Below are positions 16,134 to 25,491 of a stretch of 32,017 nt of DNA, piece by piece. The position numbers were made by a program, and so were the translations under genes. The stretch spans positions 1-32,017 of the forward strand of contig CAILZB010000032.1 in the NCBI GenBank assembly GCA_903838565.1. Reading direction: 5' to 3'. Numbering within the stretch: the stretch's first letter is position 1; every line of letters starts with the position of its first letter. The stretch is from an uncultured beta proteobacterium (GTDB lineage: Bacteria > Pseudomonadota > Gammaproteobacteria > Burkholderiales > Burkholderiaceae_C). Below the pieces are notes generated by a model. That model had not been told where the DNA came from and ran no database searches. It saw only the letters and a list, made by a program, of their open reading frames with translations.

Positions 16134-16185
16134 GTGCACTATATCGCCGGTAATGCACTATAGAGCGTAAGATGCGATATACCGC
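16134..16185 (-). promoter_or_regulatory. Triple TGCA-type operator at the bzdN promoter
   Basis: Three 14-bp repeats, written on the plus strand, occur at exact 19-bp steps: GTGCA-CTATAT-CGC (16134), ATGCA-CTATAG-AGC (16153) and ATGCG-ATATAC-CGC (16172). They share RTGCR-N6-nGC and lie between the likely bzdN start site and the gene. The rightmost copy is also half of a perfect inverted repeat GATGCG-ATATAC-CGCATC (16171-16188). TGCA direct repeats are reported for the Azoarcus BzdR operator, so these are the likely BzdR repressor sites. Confidence 0.7.
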
Positions 16186-16226
16186 ATCTTTTCCTCAGAA
16201 AGAGCCCAAGATTTGATTTGGCGCAA
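16186..16226 (-). promoter_or_regulatory. Predicted bzdN promoter with FNR-like site
   Basis: On the minus strand TTGCG-CCAA-ATCAA (16226 to 16213) matches 8 of 10 informative bases of the FNR consensus TTGAT-N4-ATCAA. A weak -10 candidate AAAGAT is at 16191-16186, giving a start near 16179 and placing the FNR-like site at about -41.5, the class II position. This agrees with the FNR-type activation (AcpR) known for the Azoarcus PN promoter. The -10 is poor and the start site is inference. Confidence 0.5.
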
Positions 16227-16384
16227 CAAAACTTCTATTGCTTGTCGCCGTTAGTGAAAACCCCGATGCCGAACGGCTCGAATCGGTATTTAGCCGAACT
16301 GGAGTTGTCAGTCGCATCGGTCGCGACTGCGCCATGGCAGGTCTGCTGTTGCAGCAGGCAGGCGCCGGGAAATGATTTCCGGTA

Positions 16385-17269
16385 TCAGGCCGCGACCTGC
16401 TTCAGCAGTTCGGCCAGGCTTTGCTCAATGTCGAGCCCTGAGGTGTTCACGATCGCATCGGCCTTGCGGTACATGGGTTCGCGCCCGATCAGGATGCGTT
16501 CGAGATCCTGCATCGCCTCCCGGTTGTCGCCCATGGGCCGCTGGTCGCCCTGCGCCACGACCCTGGCCATGTGATCTGATGGACTGGCCCGCAACCAGAC
16601 CGTGTAACACGAGGTCAACAGTTCGTCAAAGGTGGCCGGTTCGGTGGAAATGCTGCCGCCCGTGGACAACACGAAGCTTTCATGCGTTTCCACCAACCAC
16701 TCCAGCGAGCGCCGCTCGTAGCGCCGGTAGGCGGACTGCCCGTAAAGGGAAAACACCTCCGACAGCGGCACTCCGGCAGTCTGCTCGATCACGTCGGCGA
16801 GTTCGATGAAGGGAACATTCAGTTGCGCTGCAAGTCGTTTGCCAAGACTGGTCTTTCCGGCCCCGCGCAGGCCCACGAGGGCAATGCGGTTACGCCGGTT
16901 TTTTTGCTCGAAGGCACTGCCCAGCAGAGTTCGGGCCTCGACCAGTTGCGTTGGCGAAAGTCGCGCCAGAAACTGCCCCAACAGCGTCAGCTCTGCGGCC
17001 TGCTCAGGCCCCACCCGAATAACCTCTTCCAGCGGCATGGCCATGGCCTGCGCCACTTGGCGCAGGCGCAGTATGGAAATGTTGCCCTCACCGCCTTCGA
17101 GTTGCGCCAGGTAGCGCAGCGACACGCCCGAATCGCGTGCCAGGATCGCGCGGGTCATGCCACGGCGCACGCGCAGGTCGCGAATGTGTTCGCCCAGGGC
17201 GTGCAGGTATTCGCTGCTGTCGTCCGGCAGGCGTGGCATCGAGGTGTTTTCCAAAGGCTTGCTGGTCAT
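16385..17269 (-). CDS. bzdR: Transcriptional repressor BzdR (XRE HTH + shikimate-kinase-like domain)
   Basis: A 294-residue two-domain regulator. Residues 20-85 form an XRE-type helix-turn-helix (LGEHIRDLRVRRGMTRAIL...VSLRYLAQLEGGEGN). Residues 125-290 resemble shikimate kinase, with P-loop GLRGAGKTS at 133-141 and 'YRRYERRSLEWL'. In Azoarcus BzdR the second domain senses benzoyl-CoA and releases the repressor from the bzdN promoter. The gene has the same orientation as bzdN, with 299 bases between them, as in Azoarcus. Start is uncertain: 17269 (chosen), 17239 and 17341 are in frame, and none has a strong ribosome site. Confidence 0.9.
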   Translation of the reverse strand: MTSKPLENTSMPRLPDDSSEYLHALGEHIRDLRVRRGMTRAILARDSGVSLRYLAQLEGGEGNISILRLRQVAQAMAMPLEEVIRVGPEQAAELTLLGQFLARLSPTQLVEARTLLGSAFEQKNRRNRIALVGLRGAGKTSLGKRLAAQLNVPFIELADVIEQTAGVPLSEVFSLYGQSAYRRYERRSLEWLVETHESFVLSTGGSISTEPATFDELLTSCYTVWLRASPSDHMARVVAQGDQRPMGDNREAMQDLERILIGREPMYRKADAIVNTSGLDIEQSLAELLKQVAA

Positions 17270-17395
17270 AAATCCAAACGTGTCGAGTACGCACCAGGTT
17301 TTCCATGGCCTGCAGTTTGGGCCCGGTGAAGGATTGGACATTGTCGCTCAGGCCCGGCGTGGCGCAGCAACCAGGCCTCGTTGCCCACCGCCAGT

Positions 17396-18301
17396 TCAGG
17401 ACGTGTCCTGCGCGGCTTGCTGCAACCAGTCGCGAAAAGTCTGTATGGACATGCGGTCGTCGGCGCGTTCCGGCGTCACCAGGTAGTAGGCGCGCTCACC
17501 GCGCAGCGGGCGCTCGCACGCCACCACCAGCTCACCGCGCGCCAGCTCGTCCTCGATCAGCATGCGCGGCACCAGTGCCAGGCCCAGGCCCTGTGCTGCT
17601 GCCGCAGCGGTCATGGAAAAGAGCTCGTAACGCGGACCGGAAAGGGCATTCGGTGCCGTCACGCCAGCCGCATCAAACCATTGGCGCCAGCCCGCAGGGC
17701 GGGTGCTTTGCTGCAGCAAGGGCAGCTGCACCATGGTCTCTGGAGTGAGGTGGCGACGTCGGTCGAGAAACCGCGGACTGCAAACCGGCACCACGACTTC
17801 GCCCATCAGGCGGGTGGCCCGCGTACCGGCCCAGTTGCTCACCTGTTCCGGCGTTCCGGCATAGAGGGCGGCGTCAAAGGCTGTCTCGGCGAACATGAAA
17901 GGGCGGGTGCGTGTCTCGATGTGGACGGTGATCTGCGGGTGAGCCAGCTTCAGCCGTGGCAGGCGCGGAATCAGCCAGCGCGTGGCGAAAGTGGGAACCG
18001 CAGCGAGGTGAATGATGCCGCCCTGGCCCCGGCTGGACATGCAGTCCAGGGTATCCTGCTCCAGACCCTGCAGGCGGGGCGTGACCTGGTTCAGGTATTC
18101 GCTGCCGCGCCCGGTCAGCAAGACGCCGTGCCGGGTGCGGCGGAACAGCGCCACCCCCAGGAACTCTTCCAGCACCGATATCTGTCGCGACACGGCACCC
18201 TGGGTCAAGGCCAGTTCCTGCGCAGCGCGGGTGTAACTCTCGTGCCGCGCCGCGGCTTCGAAACATGCCAGTGCCTGCAGCGAGGGGATTTTTCTGCGCA
18301 T
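17396..18301 (-). CDS. gcdR: LysR-family regulator, GcdR-like
   Basis: A 301-residue LysR-type regulator of the GcvA-like branch. The winged HTH is at residues 5-65 (ACFEAAARHESYTRAAQELALTQ, then GAVSRQISVLEEFLGVALF), followed by a periplasmic-binding-like effector domain (ATRWLIPRLPRLKLAHPQITVHI, in two halves, to the C-terminus). It is divergent from the glutaryl-CoA dehydrogenase gene, the usual arrangement for a LysR protein controlling its neighbour; GcdR is the name used for such regulators beside gcdH. The inducer, perhaps glutarate or glutaryl-CoA, is not shown by the sequence. The name is by context. Confidence 0.82.
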   Translation of the reverse strand: MRRKIPSLQALACFEAAARHESYTRAAQELALTQGAVSRQISVLEEFLGVALFRRTRHGVLLTGRGSEYLNQVTPRLQGLEQDTLDCMSSRGQGGIIHLAAVPTFATRWLIPRLPRLKLAHPQITVHIETRTRPFMFAETAFDAALYAGTPEQVSNWAGTRATRLMGEVVVPVCSPRFLDRRRHLTPETMVQLPLLQQSTRPAGWRQWFDAAGVTAPNALSGPRYELFSMTAAAAAQGLGLALVPRMLIEDELARGELVVACERPLRGERAYYLVTPERADDRMSIQTFRDWLQQAAQDTS

Positions 18302-18487
18302 TTTTCAAAAATGACAAATTTTCAGCTTTAAGAGATATTTGTGTGATATTTCGACTCGAATTGAGGCTAAATATTAATAGATAGCATAACTGCATGACTA
18401 TTCATCGTTTGCCTTCCGACTCAGGTGAGTACTACGATGGCCCGGGCGCCGACCCTGCGCCCCGCTTTCAAACTCTGGAGAATCACC
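18302..18487. promoter_or_regulatory. Divergent gcdR-gcdH control region
   Basis: This 186-base intergenic stretch is AT-rich against the GC-rich surroundings. ATAT-TTGTGTG-ATAT at 18335-18349 is a symmetric T-N11-A site of the kind bound by LysR proteins. A TGCA-TGACTA-TTC string at 18391-18403 fits the looser form of the BoxR-type operator seen at the box promoters. No -35/-10 pair stands out with confidence. GGAG lies 8 bases before the gcdH start. Confidence 0.45.
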
Positions 18488-19681
18488 ATGGCCCACGCAG
18501 CTTTTCAATGGCAGGACCCGTTCCTGCTGGAGCAACAACTGAGCGACGACGAGCGCATGGTGCGCGAAGCCACCGAGGCCTACTGCCAGGACAAGCTGCA
18601 GCCGCGTGTGCTCCAGGCCTTTCGCAACGAGCAGACCGATGCCAGCATCTTCCGTGAAATGGGTGAGTTGGGCCTGCTGGGTCCGACCATTCCCGAAGCC
18701 TACGGTGGACCCGGCCTGAACTACGTGGCCTACGGGCTGATCGCGCGCGAAGTGGAACGCGTCGATTCCGGTTACCGCTCGATGATGAGCGTGCAAAGCT
18801 CGCTGGTGATGGTGCCGATCTTCGAATTCGGCACCGAAGGTCAGCGCCAAAAATACCTGCCAAAACTGGCCACCGGCGAATGGATAGGCTGCTTCGGCCT
18901 GACCGAACCCGACCATGGCTCCGATCCCGGCTCGATGGCGTGCCGCGCACACCGGGTTGCCGGCGGCTACAAGCTCTCGGGCTCCAAGATGTGGATCTCC
19001 AACAGCCCCATCGCCGACGTCTTCGTGGTCTGGGCCAAAGAGGTCAGTGCCAGCGGCCAGCTGGGCCCGATCCGAGGCTTCGTGCTGGAAAAAGGCATGC
19101 AGGGCTTAAGCGCACCGGCGATCCACGGCAAGGTGGGCTTGCGCGCTTCCATCACCGGCGAGATCGTCATGGACGGCGTGTTCTGTCCGGACGAAAACGC
19201 TTTTCCCGAAGTGCAGGGACTCAAAGGTCCGTTCACCTGTTTGAATTCCGCGCGCTACGGCATCGCCTGGGGCGCCCTGGGCGCGGCCGAAGACTGCTGG
19301 CACCGAGCCCGTCACTACGTGCTGGACCGCAAGCAATTCGGCCGCCCGCTGGCAGCGAACCAGTTGATCCAGAAGAAGCTCGCGGACATGCAGACCGAGA
19401 TCGCCCTGGGCCTGCAGGGCTGCCTGCGCCTGGGCCGCATGAAGGACGAAGGGACCGCGTCGGTTGAACTCACCTCGCTGCTCAAGCGCAACTCCTGCGG
19501 CAAGGCACTGGACGTGGCGCGGCTGGCGCGCGACATGATGGGCGGCAACGGCATCTCGGATGAGTTCGGTGTGGCGCGCCACCTGGTGAACCTGGAAGTG
19601 GTGAACACCTATGAAGGCACGCATGACATCCATGCGCTGATCCTGGGCCGGGCCCAGACCGGCATCGCGGCGTTCTCATGA
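18488..19681 (+). CDS. gcdH: Glutaryl-CoA dehydrogenase
   Basis: A 397-residue acyl-CoA dehydrogenase of the glutaryl-CoA type. It catalyses oxidation and decarboxylation of glutaryl-CoA to crotonyl-CoA, using FAD and electron-transfer flavoprotein. Family markers include '[22 protein letters not shown]', '[17 protein letters not shown]', '[19 protein letters not shown]' and the catalytic Glu in '[17 protein letters not shown]'. I start at MAHAAFQW, preceded by GGAGAATCACC; an upstream in-frame start has less support. Glutaryl-CoA is the product of pimelyl-CoA beta-oxidation, so this gene joins the anaerobic bzd route to central metabolism. It is flanked by its own regulator and a box operon promoter. 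Confidence 0.95.
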   Translation: MAHAAFQWQDPFLLEQQLSDDERMVREATEAYCQDKLQPRVLQAFRNEQTDASIFREMGELGLLGPTIPEAYGGPGLNYVAYGLIAREVERVDSGYRSMMSVQSSLVMVPIFEFGTEGQRQKYLPKLATGEWIGCFGLTEPDHGSDPGSMACRAHRVAGGYKLSGSKMWISNSPIADVFVVWAKEVSASGQLGPIRGFVLEKGMQGLSAPAIHGKVGLRASITGEIVMDGVFCPDENAFPEVQGLKGPFTCLNSARYGIAWGALGAAEDCWHRARHYVLDRKQFGRPLAANQLIQKKLADMQTEIALGLQGCLRLGRMKDEGTASVELTSLLKRNSCGKALDVARLARDMMGGNGISDEFGVARHLVNLEVVNTYEGTHDIHALILGRAQTGIAAFS

Positions 19682-19724
19682 ACGCTGGCTGAGACTCTGG
19701 CGACGCGAAACAACTAAGGTCTTA

Positions 19725-19756
19725 CCCGAGTAATGCAATATATTGCTTGACTCGGG
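19725..19756. repeat. 32-bp inverted repeat between gcdH and the box operon
   Basis: CCCGAGT (19725-19731) and ACTCGGG (19750-19756) are perfect complements. Between them lies the 12-bp palindrome GCAATATATTGC (19735-19746), so nearly the whole 32-bp stretch is symmetric. No T-run follows, so it is not a standard terminator. It overlaps the predicted operator and -35 box of the downstream operon, which suggests a protein-binding palindrome or a cruciform-prone control site. Confidence 0.7.
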
Positions 19757-19796
19757 CAGTGGCATGAACTATGGTTCAAAAGTTGCATAATATTTC
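19733..19796 (+). promoter_or_regulatory. Predicted promoter and BoxR-type operators of the boxD-bclA-ABC-boxR operon
   Basis: The -35 is TTGACT (19747-19752) and the -10 TATGGT (19770-19775), with a 17-base spacer. A 14-bp site ATGCA-ATATAT-TGC (19733-19746) abuts the -35 directly, and a second, TTGCA-TAATAT-TTC (19783-19796), lies at the predicted start site. Both match the sites at the boxC promoter. BoxR is the likely ligand, with BzdR possible as well. Confidence 0.6.
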
Positions 19797-19842
19797 ATGT
19801 TTCGACGACAATTCGCCGAGGCAGGAACAAGGAGACCGTCAA

Positions 19843-20310
19843 ATGCCATCCACCGAATTTCGTCAACAGATCGCTGAAATGAGCGCAAAGCTTGCCGGGC
19901 GCGAGCTTGATGCACAACTGGACGCCTGGTTGAATGCCGAACATGGTGCCGGTAGCGCGACCTACGCACGCCTGAAACAGAGCTGCGAAGAGGGCGTCGC
20001 TGCAGGCTGGCTGGCCAACCGTGAAGGCGGCGGCATCCGCTACGGCCGCATCTTCAAGCCGGCAGAGGACCTCGCGGGTTTCTCGGTCGACGTGGTCGAC
20101 ATGAAAGACATCGCTGGTCCGCACCATGCCCACCCCCAGGGCGAGATCGACCTGATCATGCCGATGGACGAAGCTGCGCTATTTGACGGGCGCGGTGCCG
20201 GCTGGCTGGTCTGCCCACCGGGCAGTGCGCACCGCCCCACCGTCACCGGCGGGCGCGCCCTCGTGCTGTACCTCCTGCCCCAGGGCAGCATCGCCTTCGC
20301 TCCTGCTTAA
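19843..20310 (+). CDS. DUF4863-family (PnbB-like) small protein
   Basis: A 155-residue soluble protein. The core 'AGPHHAHPQGEIDLIMPMDE' and 'WLVCPPGSAHRPTVTGGRALVLYLLPQG' look like a cupin-type barrel with His/Glu metal-binding potential. I recognise it as the DUF4863 family, which also contains PnbB-like 4-hydroxylaminobenzoate lyase. The start at MPSTEFRQQ is preceded by GGAG. It is the first gene of the aerobic operon and ends 7 bases before boxD, so co-expression with the box route is clear, but its reaction there is not known to me. Confidence 0.7.
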   Translation: MPSTEFRQQIAEMSAKLAGRELDAQLDAWLNAEHGAGSATYARLKQSCEEGVAAGWLANREGGGIRYGRIFKPAEDLAGFSVDVVDMKDIAGPHHAHPQGEIDLIMPMDEAALFDGRGAGWLVCPPGSAHRPTVTGGRALVLYLLPQGSIAFAPA

Positions 20311-20317
20311 GAACTCC

Positions 20318-21865
20318 ATGATCGAATTGCTTTTGAATCATCTGGGCGGCGAATGGCTCGCCGGTAGCGGCGCTGGTACAGCCCTGGTCGACCCCGTGCT
20401 CGGAACGGAACTGGTGCGCGTCGACGCCACCGGCCTGGACCTGCCCGCCGGCTTCGCCTTCGCCCGCGAACAGGGCGGCGCTGCACTGCGCGCACTCACG
20501 TACCGCGAGCGCGCCGCCATGCTGGGTTCGGCGGCCAAGCTGCTGCAGGCGAACCGAGACCGTTACTACGAAATCGCCACGGCCAACTCCGGCACGGTGA
20601 AGAACGACTCAGCCGTGGACATCGACGGCGGCCTCTTCACCCTGGGCTATTACGCCAAACTCGGCGACGGCCTCGGGGACAGGCGCTTCCTGCTCGACGG
20701 GGAGGCTGCGCGCTTGGGCAAGGATGCGCTGTTCCAGTCGCAACATGTGCTGGTGCCCACGCGCGGCGTGGCGCTGTTCATCAACGCCTTCAATTTTCCG
20801 AGCTGGGGTCTGTGGGAAAAGGCGGCCCCGGCCCTGCTCTCGGGTGTACCGGTGATCGTGAAACCCGCCACCGCCACCGCCTGGCTGACGCAGGTGATGG
20901 TCAAGGATGTGGTGGATGCCGGCATCTTCCCGCCTGGCGCGTTGTCGGTGGTGTGCGGCAGCTCGGCCGGACTCATGGACGCGCTGCAGACCTTTGACGT
21001 CGTGTCCTTCACCGGATCGGCGCAGACCGCCGCCATCATCCGCTCGCACCCGGCCGTGGCGCAGCGCTCGGTGCGCGTCAACATCGAGGCCGACAGCGTG
21101 AACTCGGCCCTGCTGCTGCCGGCTGCCGGCAACGAGTCCCTCGACCTGCTGGCCAAGGAAGTGGCGCGCGAAATGACCGTCAAGTCGGGTCAGAAGTGCA
21201 CGGCGATCCGCCGCGTCTTGGTGCCTGAGGCGCTGTACGAGCAGGCGGCGCAGGCCATCAGCGCGCGCCTAGCCAAGACCACCGTGGGCAATCCGCGCAA
21301 CGAAGCGGTGCGCATGGGCGCGCTGGTGAACCGAGAACAACTGGCCAGCGTGCGCGAAGGTCTGGACTACCTGATGCAGCAGGCCCTGGTGTTACACGAC
21401 GGCGCCGCGCATGCGCTGGTGGACGCGGACCCGGCAGTGGCCTGCTGCGTGGGCCCCACGCTGCTGGGCGCCAGAGATGCCGATGCGGCCGACCGCGTGC
21501 ACGACACCGAAGTCTTCGGACCCGTGGCCACGCTGCTGCCCTATCGCGACCATGCCCATGCGCTGGCACTGCTGCGCCGCGGCCAGGGTTCGCTGGTGGC
21601 CTCACTTTATGGCAGCGACCCGCAGGCGCTGGCCGCCACGGCAATCCACATGGCCGACAGCCACGGCCGCGTGCACGTGATCTCGCCCGATGTGGCCGCC
21701 CTGCACACCGGCCACGGCAATGTCATGCCGCAGTCGCTGCACGGCGGACCGGGACGCGCTGGCGGCGGCGAAGAGCTCGGCGGCGCGCGCGCTCTGGGTT
21801 TCTATCACCGGCGCAGCGCGGTTCAGGCCAGTACCGCCGTGCTGGCACATTACAGCGCCACTTGA
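20318..21865 (+). CDS. boxD: 3,4-dehydroadipyl-CoA semialdehyde dehydrogenase
   Basis: A 515-residue aldehyde dehydrogenase of the BoxD/PaaZ-like type. It oxidises 3,4-dehydroadipyl-CoA semialdehyde, the product of BoxC, to the acid with NADP+. Visible are 'FINAFNFPSWGLWEKAAPALL' around the cofactor site (in 'VPVIVKPATATAW'), the general-base Glu in 'VNIEADSVNSALL', and the catalytic Cys in 'SGQKCTAIRRVLVP'. 'NVMPQSLHGGPGRAGGGEELGG' near the C-terminus (two pieces) is typical of this subgroup. It is second in the operon and 38 bases before the ligase gene. Also called boxZ in some annotations. Confidence 0.9.
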   Translation: MIELLLNHLGGEWLAGSGAGTALVDPVLGTELVRVDATGLDLPAGFAFAREQGGAALRALTYRERAAMLGSAAKLLQANRDRYYEIATANSGTVKNDSAVDIDGGLFTLGYYAKLGDGLGDRRFLLDGEAARLGKDALFQSQHVLVPTRGVALFINAFNFPSWGLWEKAAPALLSGVPVIVKPATATAWLTQVMVKDVVDAGIFPPGALSVVCGSSAGLMDALQTFDVVSFTGSAQTAAIIRSHPAVAQRSVRVNIEADSVNSALLLPAAGNESLDLLAKEVAREMTVKSGQKCTAIRRVLVPEALYEQAAQAISARLAKTTVGNPRNEAVRMGALVNREQLASVREGLDYLMQQALVLHDGAAHALVDADPAVACCVGPTLLGARDADAADRVHDTEVFGPVATLLPYRDHAHALALLRRGQGSLVASLYGSDPQALAATAIHMADSHGRVHVISPDVAALHTGHGNVMPQSLHGGPGRAGGGEELGGARALGFYHRRSAVQASTAVLAHYSAT

Positions 21866-21903
21866 ATCAAGTTGACCGCACTGAGTACCCATTGGAGATT
21901 GCC

Positions 21904-23501
<1,598 letters not shown>

Positions 23502-23505
<4 letters not shown>

Positions 23506-24314
23506 ACCAAACCGGACAATTCGTGCAAATCGACTGGCGCGGCGTGCCCGTGCGCATCGAGTTGCAGTGGATTGAGGCGCAACGCGCCGGCGCGCCGCTA
23601 CTCGTTTTTCTGCACGAAGGCCTGGGCTCGGTGGCCATGTGGAAGGATTTTCCGCAGCGTCTTTGCGCTGCAGCAGGCTGTCGCGGCCTGGTGTACTCGC
23701 GCCCTGGCTACGGCCGCTCGACGCCGCGCGGCGAGCGGGAAGAATGGGGCCCTGACTTCATGCACCGCCAGGCGCACGAAGTGTTGCCTGCGGTGCTCGC
23801 GGCACTGGGCATTGAGCACCCGGTCTGGCTGCTGGGGCACAGCGACGGCGCATCCATTGCGCTGCTGTACGGCGCGCGCTGGCCCCAAGCCGTCGACGGC
23901 GTGATCGTGCTCGCCCCGCACATCATGGTGGAAGACCTGTCGGTCGCCAGCATTGAACTGGCTCGCCAAGCCTATCTGGGACAGGGCTTGAAGCAGGGGC
24001 TGGCGAAGTACCACGATGACCCCGACTCGGCCTTCTGGGGATGGAACCGCATCTGGCTGGACACGGCGTTTCGCGACTGGTCGATCACCGGCGAAATCGG
24101 CGCCATCCGCTGCCCCTTGTTGGCGGTGCAGGGTGTGGACGACGAGTACGGGACAATGCAACAGGTTCTCGGCATTTCCCAGGTTCTGCCCCAGACCGAA
24201 ATCTTGGCCTTGCCCGATTGCGGCCACTCGCCGCACCGCGATCAGCCCGAGCGACTGATTGCCGCGATCACCGATTTTTTGCAACGACACCCTAAACCAG
24301 GAGACAAACCATGA
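23502..24314 (+). CDS. Alpha/beta hydrolase
   Basis: A 270-residue alpha/beta hydrolase. The catalytic triad is readable: Ser114 in 'LLGHSDGAS', an Asp in 'VQGVDDEYG' and His in 'DCGHSPHRDQPE'; the oxyanion strand is 'LLVFLHEGLGSV'. A GTG start at 23502 overlaps the bclA stop (GTGA), indicating translational coupling; a second GTG at 23523 is possible. Its stop overlaps the next ATG. In a box operon it could hydrolyse an ester or lactone entering the route, or act as a thioesterase relieving trapped CoA; the substrate is not shown. Confidence 0.82.
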
Positions 24315-25471
24315 AGATGTTCCGTACCAGCCTGCTCACCGCCTGTGCCCTTGCCGCGCCTCTGGCCTTTGGCCAGACCGCACCCAAACTCAAGGTGGGG
24401 CTGATGTTGCCCTACACCGGCACCTACGCGTCATTGGGCACGGCGATTGAAAATGGCTTTCGCCTATTCGTCGCCGAACAGGGCGGCAAGATTGCCGGGC
24501 GCGAGGTCGAGTACGTCAAGGTCGATGACGAGTCCGACCCTTCCAAGGCCACGGACAATGTGAACAAGCTGGTGAAGCGCGACCATGTCGATGTGCTCGT
24601 GGGTTCAGTGCACTCGGGTGTGGCCATGGCCATGGCCAAGGTCGCCAAGGAAACCGGAACCCTGATGATTGATCCGAATGGCGGGGCCGATGCGATCACC
24701 GGACCCATGTGCGCGATCAACATCTATCGCAGTTCGTTTTCCATGTGGCAGTCGGCCTATGCGATGGGCGACGTGGTGGCCAAGAAAGGCTACAAGAAAG
24801 TCGTGACGATCACCTGGAAGTACTCGGCCGGTGACGAATCGGCGCGCGGCTTCAAGGAAGCCTTCGAGAAGGGTGGCGGACAAGTGGTCAAGGAATTGAA
24901 CCTGCCGTTCCCTAACGTCGAATTTCAGGCGCTGCTGACGGAAATTGCCGCCACCAAGCCCGATGCGGTTTACACCTTCTTCGCCGGCGGCGGGGCAGCC
25001 AAGTTCATCAAGGACTATGCGGCTGCCGGCCTGAAGAAGAACATTCCCCTGTACGGCGCCGGTTTTCTCACCGACGGAACGCTGGAGGCAGCCGGCGAAG
25101 CTGCTGACGGTCTTCTGACCACGCTGCACTACGCCGACAGCCTGGGCACGCCGCGTGACAACAGTTTCCGACTGTCCTACGCCAAGACCTACAAGCTGCA
25201 ACCCGATGGGTACGCGGTGCAGGGCTATGACGCCGCGCAAATTTTGGGCATAGGCCTGCTGGCCACCAAGGGCGATACGGCGAAGAAGGCCGAATTCGCC
25301 GCCGCCGTGGAGAAAGCCCGCATCGACAGTCCGCGCGGTGCCTTCACCCTTTCCAAATCGCACAACCCGGTACAGGACATCTACCTGCGTCAAGTCGTGG
25401 GCAAGGAGAACAAGGTCATCAGCGTCGCCATCAAGGCGCTGGCGGACCCGGCGCGCGGTTGCAAGATGTAG
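24311..25471 (+). CDS. ABC transporter substrate-binding protein (Liv-type)
   Basis: A 386-residue periplasmic binding protein of the branched-chain amino acid (LivK/HAAT) family. A signal peptide is present (MKMFRTSLLTACALAAPLAFG, in full residues 1-21, cleavage near Gly21-Gln22). The mature part opens 'KLKVGLMLPYTGTYASLGTAIENG', split across the first strand and helix, and contains 'DPNGGADAITGPMCAINIYRSS'. Members beside aromatic degradation genes bind aromatic acids, so benzoate is a reasonable ligand by context. The ATG overlaps the hydrolase stop (ATGA). Confidence 0.88.
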   Translation: MKMFRTSLLTACALAAPLAFGQTAPKLKVGLMLPYTGTYASLGTAIENGFRLFVAEQGGKIAGREVEYVKVDDESDPSKATDNVNKLVKRDHVDVLVGSVHSGVAMAMAKVAKETGTLMIDPNGGADAITGPMCAINIYRSSFSMWQSAYAMGDVVAKKGYKKVVTITWKYSAGDESARGFKEAFEKGGGQVVKELNLPFPNVEFQALLTEIAATKPDAVYTFFAGGGAAKFIKDYAAAGLKKNIPLYGAGFLTDGTLEAAGEAADGLLTTLHYADSLGTPRDNSFRLSYAKTYKLQPDGYAVQGYDAAQILGIGLLATKGDTAKKAEFAAAVEKARIDSPRGAFTLSKSHNPVQDIYLRQVVGKENKVISVAIKALADPARGCKM

Positions 25472-25491
25472 TTCAGGATTGACCCACAGCG

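Noticed and set aside
16343..16357. Small hairpin CTGCTG-TTG-CAGCAG as bzdR terminator
   Set aside because: Short stem, very small loop and no T-run on the transcribed strand; likely chance in GC-rich DNA.
19725..19756. Intrinsic terminator after gcdH
   Set aside because: The hairpin is strong, but no T-run follows on either strand and it coincides with a promoter/operator.
19764..19777. Fourth operator ATGAA-CTATGG-TTC at the boxD promoter
   Set aside because: The invariant TGCA core is changed to TGAA, and the site overlaps the -10 by necessity; too degenerate to claim.
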